From the NCBI GenBank assembly GCA_965112735.1, contig OZ218955.1:558001-622000 (forward strand): DNA of 64,000 nt. The letters run 5' to 3'. Under the pieces are notes generated by a model that saw only the letters and a program-made list of their open reading frames with translations, ran no database searches and was not told the origin of the DNA. Position 1 is the stretch's first letter, and every line of letters starts with the position of its first letter. Both the position numbers and the translations under genes were made by a program. This DNA is from Phaeosaccion multiseriatum (lineage: Eukaryota > Ochrophyta, other classes). Shown piece by piece: positions 56,733-64,000 of the stretch.

Positions 56733-57305
56733 GATGAGAAATCTCTCCTTCCCCCCAAAGTTGAAGTAGGAGGACAGCGAAAGGGGGGAATCAAGCCGGC
56801 GTGACTCAAGACGATTCCCCACTCCATCAGGCGCGCCCCACTAGAAGGGAAGAAGGAAGGGGCCGTTCCAATAGCGTTGTCTCTCGCCAGCCGCTTTCCT
56901 CTACGTCTTGTAGGAGGCCAAAGCAGCGCTGGAGCTGGGTCAGGACCGGGGGGAACCAACCAAGCAGGCCGCTGCCTGACTCAAGGAAACCCCTCCTCCC
57001 CCAGGTATGTCCCACTACCAGCGAAGAGAGAGGAGGGCGGTCCCTCGCTCTTCCTATCACGACCCTTCTCTTTACTCGCTGTGTATGGAGGCCAAAGCAG
57101 CGCTAGCTCGGTGAGGAGCGGGGGAGAATCAAGCCGGCTCCTGCCTGTCTCAAGACGAACCCCTTCCCCCGCCCCCCAAGCGCGCACCACCACACGCAAA
57201 GAGGAAGAAGGGCTCTCTCAACGGCTTGCCGCACTTTGCCCCTCGCCGTCCTTCAATTCAATTGTGTCAGAGGGAAGGGGCCCAGAATATGTCAATGGCC
57301 CAGGC

Positions 57306-57588
57306 GTAGGCAGCCCATTTCTTGCTTCGGCCCAGGGGGAGGGGATATCTACGCTCATCTCTCATATTCATCTTGCATATTATTTATCGTGTGCAGTTTT
57401 CAGAGCCTCTGCACTCGTCGCTTCAGTCACCGCACCCTTTGGAAGGCGTAGGCAGCCCATTTCTTGCTTCGGCCCAGGGGGATGGGATATGTACGCTCAT
57501 CTCTCATATTCATCTTACATATTAATTATCGTGTGCAGTTTTCAGAGCCTCTGCACTCGTCGCTACAGTCACCGCACCCTTTGGAGAA
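57306..57588 (+). repeat. ~141-bp tandem duplication covering the orphan-exon splice edge
   Basis: The block from GGCGTAGGCAGCCCATTTCT through the start of the orphan exon (GTGCAGTTTTCAGAGCC ... CACCCTTTGGA) occurs twice, at about 57306-57446 and 57447-57588. It is unique to this spacer. Confidence 0.8.
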
Positions 57589-57787
57589 GATGTCGCTGCT
57601 TCCTCGGACTCGCGCAACTCCTCCTTCAAGACAGGGGGCCCGCCGCCCTGCTCGCAGCCCTCGCCGCAGCTACAGCAGTTGGCGATACAGAAGCACCTGC
57701 AGCAGCAGCAACGGGGCCGAGGGAGGAGGTCTCGGCCGTCCTCTCGCGGCGGAGATAAGGGAAACGATGATCAAGGGTGCACACTGA
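57540..57787 (+). pseudogene. Orphan terminal-exon copy 11 (frameshifted)
   Basis: Second of two tandem starts. FSEPLHSSLQSPHP is followed by loss of one T in the CACCCTTTTGGAG stretch, so the long frame is lost before GED. The 3' part to GCACACTGAG remains recognisable. Confidence 0.75.
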
Positions 57788-58555
57788 GTTGAATTTTTGA
57801 GCTAGAGGCATAAGGAAGGAGAGGCTTAGAAGCGTATGGTAGGGGCATGCGGGACGTGCGATGTATTCAGCCCAGAGGTACGAAAGGCAATTTATTCCAC
57901 CACCCTTTCAACAGCGCAACAGAGCATCTCTTGTGTGAAGGCTTGCTGCATTCCCTTTCTTAGACTTATCATTTTGCTCCTACACTTGAGCTGCTCCGCG
58001 CCAGTCGCCTAAGCCGCTCGCCCCCATGGGCCACGAGTCCATAGGCTAGGCAAAGCAAAGCCTCTCTTCTCCGGGCCTTGCTTCGCTACTTTCTTCCCAC
58101 GTACTGAGATGGCAGTACACACGTGCAAAAGCCTGACAAGAAGAGCTCACCGCCACTCGGAGCGGACGAGCCGGCTATATGCCCTGCTGCTGCGGTCATA
58201 GTACAAGTTCCATCCTGCACGACAACGCACAGACACACAGACAACATGTCAAGCACGGAGAAGCAACCAGCCAAGGTCGTATTTCCCATTCCTCCTATCC
58301 TATCCTACCGCGGCGGTGCTTTGGAGGCACAGCAGTCCTATCCTCGAGTCATTCGACCAGACATGAGGTGCCATCCACGCACAGCGCATTTGCCTCAGTG
58401 GCCCACTAAGCCCTTACGCGACACGTCCACACTCCCTCCTCGCTCTCTTCCCTCTCTCTTGCTCGCCCGTCTCTCTACCTGCGGCAACACGGCTTCAGGT
58501 CCCTCGAAACGCCCCTCCCACATACTCCACCCACCCCCCACCTCGCTCAGGTCTT

Positions 58556-60133
58556 TCAGCCCATCTCCTCCGCCATGCTCTCCCATGTCTCGCTTCCAAC
58601 ACTCCAGGGCCTCTCCAGCGGCAAGGTCCTGCTCTCCTTGCCGAACGTCGGGTCGCTCCTACGCATGAGGTCCAACGCGCTTTGAGATCGGAAGAAGGCT
58701 GCTGCCTCGTCCTTGATTCGCTGCTCAATGTCGGGGCCCAGTTGGAGCCGCTGTGCCCCAGCGAAGGCCTTGTCCACCGAGGCATCAGCCGCGAGGAGCT
58801 GAAGTGCAGTGCCGTGATGGCCATTGATGATGGCAGCAAGGAGGGGGGTCAGGCCGCTCGACGTCGGGGCATCGATGGGAGATCCGGCAGAGATGAGATG
58901 AGCGACGACTGCCTCGTGCCCATTCTCCGCCGCAAGGTGGAGAGGTGAAGCGCCGTCGATGTCCACTGTGTCCACCCTTGCTCCCGCCGCGAGAAGGCGC
59001 TTCGCCACGGCATCGTGTCCGTCTTGAACGGCCCAGTGAAGAGAAGTCAAGCCATCGCGGCTAATACAATGGACCTCCGCTCCTGCAGCCAAGAGCTTCT
59101 CTACCACAGCCAAGTGTCCGCTCCCAGCCGCGGCCATAAGGGGAGTGACACCCTTCATACTCATTGTATTTATGCTGGCATGCTCATCGAGAAGCTGCTG
59201 CACAACAGAGGCATGCCCGAGGAAAGAGGCCATATGAAGTGGAGTCCGGCCTTGGTCATCAGCCTTGTCCACCTTGGCGTGGGCCCTGAGGAGCTGCTGT
59301 ACCACTCTTACACGGCCCTTTGCTGACGCTATCAGGAGTGGAGTTCTTCCTCCATTTTCGGCTTTGTCCACGTCCGCTTGGGCTGAGATGAGCTGCTCTA
59401 CGATGGAGGTGTGCCCATTCTGAGAGGCCATCCATATCGGAGTCACTCCCGTACTCGTAGCTGCGTTGACATCGGGCTGCGCAGACAGGAGCTTCTGCAC
59501 AGTTGTGGAATGCCCGATCTCGGCAGCCATCAGCAGAGGCGTCGCCCCTTCACGATTGGGTTGGTCAATGGCGGCTCCGACGTCCAACAGCCACGGCACC
59601 AAGTGATCGTGTCCGCTCACGCAAGCTTCAATCAATGGCGTGGTCCCCAACGCTCCTACCCCGATATTACTGAAGGACGCCCCTTCCTGCAGCAGGAGGT
59701 CCACGACATCCCGCCGGCCCTCTCCCGCAGCCCAAATCATAGCAGTGTTTCCGTGCTTGTCAATAGGATGATCTAAGCTTGCTTTGCCGTGCTTCGCGAC
59801 GAGCTTCCTAACCAGCGCTCTCACTGTTGAGAAGTTCTGATTTCTCCCGAGAGCCTGGCAGAGGCGCTGCGCCTGATGGGAGAGGGAGGGGGGTTCAAAA
59901 GCAGTGGAGAAGAGGGATACAATTCGAAGGGCTTGAGGTCAATGCGACTCGCATCAGCTGTGTCGAAGTGTAGCAGCGTACTCCACCCCGCCGGATCAGA
60001 GGCTTCATTCTCGAGTCACCTCCTCCGCTCGCACCGTTCTCGTTTGTACCGTTGTCTGTATGCTATCATGAGATTAAGTATCCATGAACTACACGCATTT
60101 GCCTCATACCTCTGGGGATATCACCCGCTCCAT
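58556..60133 (-). CDS. Array ankyrin-repeat protein M (10 repeats, 446 aa)
   Basis: Exon 1 at 60133-60110 (MERVISPE, same codons as gene A), intron 60109-59873, exon 2 at 59872-58556. Outermost cassette of the right half and the mirror partner of A in the upstream region and intron. The coding exon, however, is closest to L through repeat 8. It then crosses from the type-1 block (LTSLHWAVQDG, DIDGASPLHLAA) into type-2 sequence (ENGHEAVVAHLISAGSPIDA) within one repeat, ending PTSSGLTPLLAA. One conserved-tail position differs (FAGAQRLQL). Confidence 0.8.
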
Positions 60134-60750
60134 GCCGAGGAACAGTCTCCCCCCCCCCCCCAAAGTTGACGTAGGAGGAGAGCGAAGGGGGGAATAAACA
60201 CGGCGCCTCCCTGACTCAAGACGGTCCCCCACTCCGTCAGGCGTGCCGCACTAGAAGGGAAGAAGGAAGAGGCCGTTCCAATAGCGTAGTCTCTCGTCAG
60301 CCGCTTTCCTCTACGTCTTGTAGAAGGCCAAAGCAGCGCTGGAGCTAGGTCAGGACCGGGGGGAACCAACCAAGCAGGCCGCTGCCTGACTCAATAGAAC
60401 CTCTCCTCCCCACAGCGTGCACCACTCACGCGAAGAGGAATGATGTCTTTCTCAACAGCTTCCCACACTCTGCCCTTTTTGCCCTTCCTTCGCTTCTATC
60501 CCTTCCGCCTGCAAGTGAAGAGGCGTTAGAGTATGTTTCCCCTCCTTTCAGAAGGGGGGCAGCGAGATGAACATTTCAGTGCGTGTCCACGCAAAAAGTG
60601 TCGCTCTCGCCCCGTTGACTACCCCGCTCGCACACACGCGCCGTGAGGGGCTTTTTCTTCCATGCGCGTGTCTCTTTTAACAATTATTGCATCGATGCTT
60701 TAGTCGCTAACTACTTGTGTGTGCGTGCGTGCGTGCGTGCGTGCCTACAG

Positions 60751-60907
60751 CGAACGCTCAATCCCTTACGAATGGGCAGGCAGCACTCCCCGGCTCATTG
60801 AGAGCCTCCTTCCTTCCAAGCGTCGTCAGGTACTTCACAAGGAATCACACCACCTTGTTGCTTCACTCCTGCTGAGCGGCTTCACGGTGGCTTGTTCCGA
60901 TACGTAA
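60751..60907 (+). CDS. Putative terminal exon of unknown gene (arm copy 2)
   Basis: Same 157-bp block as 3092-3248, with a CCTACAG acceptor after a (GTGC)n tract, same frame and stop. Differences are only substitutions (ERSIPYEWAG; GFTVACSDT). No other exon identified. Confidence 0.35.
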
Positions 60908-61214
60908 AGCCGCAGCGCAGCCGCCACAGTCGGACACTGGTAGCTACCCACACTCCGACCGTGTCCTGTCTTCCCGCAACCCCGCGCGCGACGCACTCCT
61001 CCCGCCTGAGCCCCCCCTACCTCTCTCTTCCGCCGCGACTATAGTCATGCTCTAATCGCTCTCATCGAATGGAACTCACTGCTTAGATATGAGGCGTGCT
61101 GAGGTGCCTACTGAGGCTTTCGTACATGTGTTACCTTAGAGTTGAGACTCTTGTCGAGCCCGCGCCGTCAGCCAGCAGAGGGGCCATAGAGAGCTCGCTC
61201 AGCAACGTCGAAGG

Positions 61215-62046
61215 TCAAAGGTAGTCTTCGAAAGGCCTCCCTCCGACCCGGAGCAGCTTCTCCATAAGCAGGCTCACTTTGTACTTGCCCACATGGGACT
61301 GCCTCTCTCGGAGGCGCATCTCATCCTCCAGCTCGCCGATGATATACTGCAGGTATTTGACTCGTCGTAGATATTCACCGCCCTCCTCCGCGGTGGCGTC
61401 AGGGTGGTGCTTGATCCTCTCCAACTCCTTATTAAAGTCCCGGATCTTGAGGAAGAGAGCCCACGCTTGATGCTCCGCCCGCTCCACCGCGGCTCTCTGC
61501 CGTCGGATGTCGGCCTGCAGCCCGCTCACACGAAATACCCTCTTCCGGGCCTCTCGCGCCCTGCTCAGGTAGTCTTTGGGCTGTTGCTGCTGCTGTTGCT
61601 GCTGTTGCCAGGAGGCCCAAGACTTTGGTTGGAGGGAGGATCGCGGCACGTAGAGCTTCTTCGGCGAGGGCGGAAGCGCTTTCTTCCCTCCAGGATGGAG
61701 GAAGTGGTAGAGGCGATCGAGCTGAAGGGGAAGGAGTACGGAGAGCGAGGCGCTAAATACTTCAGTATCGTTTCAACCATTCGAGAGCGAGAGAAAATAC
61801 TTACTTTTCCAGCGCTCTCATCATGGTCCACGTTCGTATCGTCGCTCTCATCATCGCCCCCCTTCGCTCCCTTCGCCTCCGCTCGACAGATGATAAGCGC
61901 GGTTCCGCTCCTCAAGGTGCTTCCTCTGCTCCATTCACAGGCGCTGGAGGCGCAGGGGGGGCACGTCGAGACGATGGAGAACCCCGCGGTGAGCAGGGGG
62001 AAGAGGTGGAAAGAGAGAACGAGGAGAAAGCAATTATAATGTTCAT
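61215..62046 (-). pseudogene. Coiled-coil protein gene, arm copy 2 (start frameshifted)
   Basis: Exon 2 (61721-61215) has the same length as the left copy, with few changes (LDRLYHFLHPGG, AREARKRVF, ERQSHVGKY). The intron and most of exon 1 (ending 61805) are also kept. Next to the ATG (62046-62044) one base is missing: ATGAACATTATAATTG against ATGAACAATTATAATTG in copy 1. The ATG therefore opens a different frame that stops at 61912. No other ATG restores the leader frame nearby. Either this copy is a recent pseudogene or it starts differently. Confidence 0.65.
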
Positions 62047-62279
62047 TTTTTTTCTCTTCCCGTGACACGACCTGGGGTCACAGATTGGACACACAACTCA
62101 CGCACTTCAATGTACGTACATTCGTAAATTTTCCTTGGTGGGTTGATTAAGAGCGCTGTATGTGTGCCCTGGTGAATCACCTACTGGGCTGCCTGCTCGG
62201 GTGAAAGCCCCCTTCCAAGCCCTGCTCGCCCTCACCATCTGCTGGCAGCGCGTGCCTTCTGTCTACATTGGGCACCTGC

Positions 62280-62890
62280 TTACCCATCGCACGCCCACTC
62301 AAACATACGTATCTCCTCCGTCATCCTCTCCAGCAGCCCTGCTGAGGCCCCCAGCTCGCCCAGTGTCCAGCCCTCCGCCTCATCCTCCTCATCCCCGTCA
62401 TCTTCCCCCTCCTCCTGTTGCTGCCGCTCGTCGTCCTCCGCCGCCGCGTGAGGCATCGAGGCGGGTACTCCTCCTCTGGGCCTGCGAAAGTCGGGCATGC
62501 ACTCCCGAAGAAGCTTGTACACACCCAACCAATTGTACCTATGCGCTGCCATCTCTAGCTGATCTGACAAATCGTACCGCCCCTCCGCATGCGCCGTCCC
62601 CAAGGCCACATCCACATTCGCCCCCGCACACACCAACTCATCCACCACGTCGTGATGGGCGTAACGGTTGGCTCTATAGAGTGCGCTATAGCCATCCGGT
62701 GTGGCCCGGTCGATGTCCACCCCCTTGTCCACCGCCGTGTAGAGCAGCTCCACCACCACGTCAAAGTCTCCCTTCTCGCTTGCCATCATGAGGGGGGTGA
62801 AACCGCCGGAATCCGCAATGCCCATGTCGGCATTGGCGGAGAGGAGGAGCTTTACCACGTCTGCTAGAGGCGTAAAGGCATACAGGTATG

Positions 62891-62951
<61 letters not shown>

Positions 62952-62993
62952 AATGTACACATACATACATTCATACATACATACGTACACAAT

Positions 62994-63030
<37 letters not shown>

Positions 63031-63535
63031 GTACACATACATACATTCATACATACATACGTACACAATATACATACATACGTACATACATACATACGTG
63101 CATACACACATACATATATATACATACATACATGCATACATACATATATACATACATACATACATACATACATACATACATACATACACATGTGGGTGGG
63201 AGAGGTGGGTGTGTGAGTGCATTGGGGTAGAGACGAGAGGAGGGTCAGGCAGAGAGAAAAGAGTGGAGGGCGGAGTAGGGACAGACATGCATGTCAACCC
63301 CGCTGGCCTCGGCCCGAGTTGAAACTGAAGTAACTGCAATTGGCATGAAACTGAAGGAGGGAGGGACAAGAAAAGAGCGATCGATATATATCATTACCAC
63401 ACATACCCACTCCTCACGACGCACGCACGAACGCACCGATGTGGCCCTTTTGACAGGCGAGGTAGAGCGGAGTGCCTCCCTCATCGTCGGCCTTGTCCAC
63501 GTCAGCGTCGGCTTCAATGAGCAGACGCACAATCT
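62280..63535 (-). CDS. Ankyrin-repeat protein, 3' part (distinct from the array)
   Basis: Two exons, 63535-63437 and 62863-62280, joined through a split Ala codon (GTGCG donor, CTCTAG acceptor); more exons must lie upstream, beyond or near the window end. The product has EIVRLLIEADADVDKADDEG, GTPLYLACQKGHIADVVKLL, ADSGGFTPLMMASEKGDFD and DGYSALYRANRYAHHDVVDE, i.e. three to four ankyrin repeats. A Cys/Trp-containing helical part (HRYNWLGVYKLLRECMPDF), an acidic Gln/Glu/Asp stretch and the C-terminus EWACDG with a TAA stop follow. It shares the DVDKADDEG..TPL wording with the array genes but not their tail. It could be a relative of their source. The 572-bp intron is full of TA and CATA repeats. 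Confidence 0.7.
62895..63190. repeat. (TA)n and (CATA)n microsatellites
   Basis: Two (TA)n runs (62898-62952 and 62997-63027), each followed by the same ATAAATGTACACATACATACATT-type stretch, i.e. a duplicated ~85-bp unit, and then CATA repeats to 63190. All lie within the intron of the right-edge ankyrin gene. Confidence 0.9.
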
Positions 63536-63540
63536 CTGCA

Positions 63541-64000
63541 GGCAGTGCAGGCAGTGCAGGGAGTCGGACAGGGGAATAGAGGCGTATGGGGCACGAAGGG
63601 AGTCAGACAAGAGAATACAGGCGTATGGGGTAGGCAGACAGGCAGAGAGTCGGGCTGTGGAATAAAGGTGTATGGGCGAGGAGGAAGGGGGTCAGGCAGT
63701 GAAAAAGAGGTGTATGGGCAGGCAGGCAGGGAGTCGGGTCGCAGTGGATCATGACATACCGTGGTAGGTAAATAGGTGGGAAGTTAGTGGATGGGTGGGT
63801 GGGGTGGTAGGTGGGTGGGTAGGTGGGTGGGCAGGTGGGTGGGCAGGTGGGTAAGTGAGTAGATGGACGGAGGGTTGGAAGGAGTGGGGGGTTAAAAATC
63901 CACTACATCAAAAACAGGAGGAGGAGCCGACTGATACGGACAAGGTGGGAAGGGGGTAAAAGGGGAAGGAGGGGTTGGAGGAAGGCATGCCATGGAGGGG
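63541..64000. repeat. Degenerate ~55-60-bp repeats and GGTGGGT-rich tract
   Basis: Four or five degenerate units containing AGGCAG...GAGTCGG...GGAATA...GGCGTATGGG (63541-63735), followed by GGTGGGTGGGTAGG-type sequence (63775-63865). Probably intronic or upstream sequence of the right-edge ankyrin gene; no exon recognised. Confidence 0.7.

Larger units (their letters stand above)
50808..60480 (-). repeat. Inverted half of the cassette array (three cassettes)
   Basis: From about 50808, inside the last exon of the ankyrin/FN3 gene, the sequence becomes cassette DNA in reverse orientation. It holds ankyrin genes K, L and M on -, and orphan terminal exons on + at 54143 and 57540. The spacers (51069-51849, 54386-55147, 57788-58555) match those of the left half in reverse complement and hold no genes that I can see. 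Confidence 0.9.
60134..62300. repeat. Right arm of large inverted repeat
   Basis: Reverse-complement counterpart of 1679-4025, ending at about 62300 within the last codons of the next ankyrin gene. Between 60908 and 61214 nothing coding is seen. The arms differ by scattered substitutions and short indels, so they are not a collapsed assembly duplicate. Confidence 0.8.

Noticed and set aside
1679-62300. Assembly artefact explaining the inverted arms
   Set aside because: The arms differ by many substitutions, indels and one frameshift, so they are separate sequences. A mis-join at inner boundaries can still not be excluded without reads.

Overview
This is a nuclear eukaryotic window: GT-AG introns, no operons, long simple-sequence tracts, and genes broken into small exons. 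A 3' fragment of a TLC-type (plastid/parasite-type) ATP/ADP translocase, GC-rich coding sequence, a protein with a signal-peptide-like leader, and extreme GGGA satellite content suggest a stramenopile alga (eustigmatophyte-like). The lineage is inference from family knowledge, not proven.

Layout. 1-1443: end of the ATP/ADP translocase gene (+), with a 43-bp triplication that starts inside its last codons. 1679-about 4000: left arm of a large imperfect inverted repeat, carrying a 249-residue coiled-coil protein gene. About 3590-38771: a tandem array of ten ankyrin-repeat genes, all on +, eight intact and two frameshifted. It is interrupted at 23672-26570 by an insertion with terminal inverted repeats and a roughly 2.3-kb GGGA satellite. 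38772-50807: a central single-copy island. It holds a METTL13/EEF1A-KMT4-like methyltransferase gene (-) with a very Ser/Asp-rich N-terminal exon, and a divergently transcribed 13-exon gene (+) for an ankyrin plus fibronectin-III-like protein. 50808-60480: three more ankyrin genes, now all on -. About 60100-62300: right arm, with a copy of the coiled-coil gene whose start is frameshifted. 62280-63535: 3' part of a further, different ankyrin gene (-), running out of the window.

All thirteen array genes fit one model: a 24-bp coding exon (MERAISPE-like), a 235-254-bp phase-0 intron, and one long exon with 10 or 11 ankyrin repeats and a nearly invariant 75-residue tail. Copies differ by whole repeats and are mosaics of a few repeat variants. 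This points to unequal crossing-over and gene conversion.

Each cassette also carries, on the opposite strand and tail-to-tail with the upstream ankyrin gene, a copy of the last ~260 bp of the central ankyrin/FN3 gene. There are eleven such orphan terminal exons, from open to clearly broken. The array therefore duplicated as a unit made of an ankyrin gene plus the tail of its convergent neighbour. The array polarity flips across the central island.
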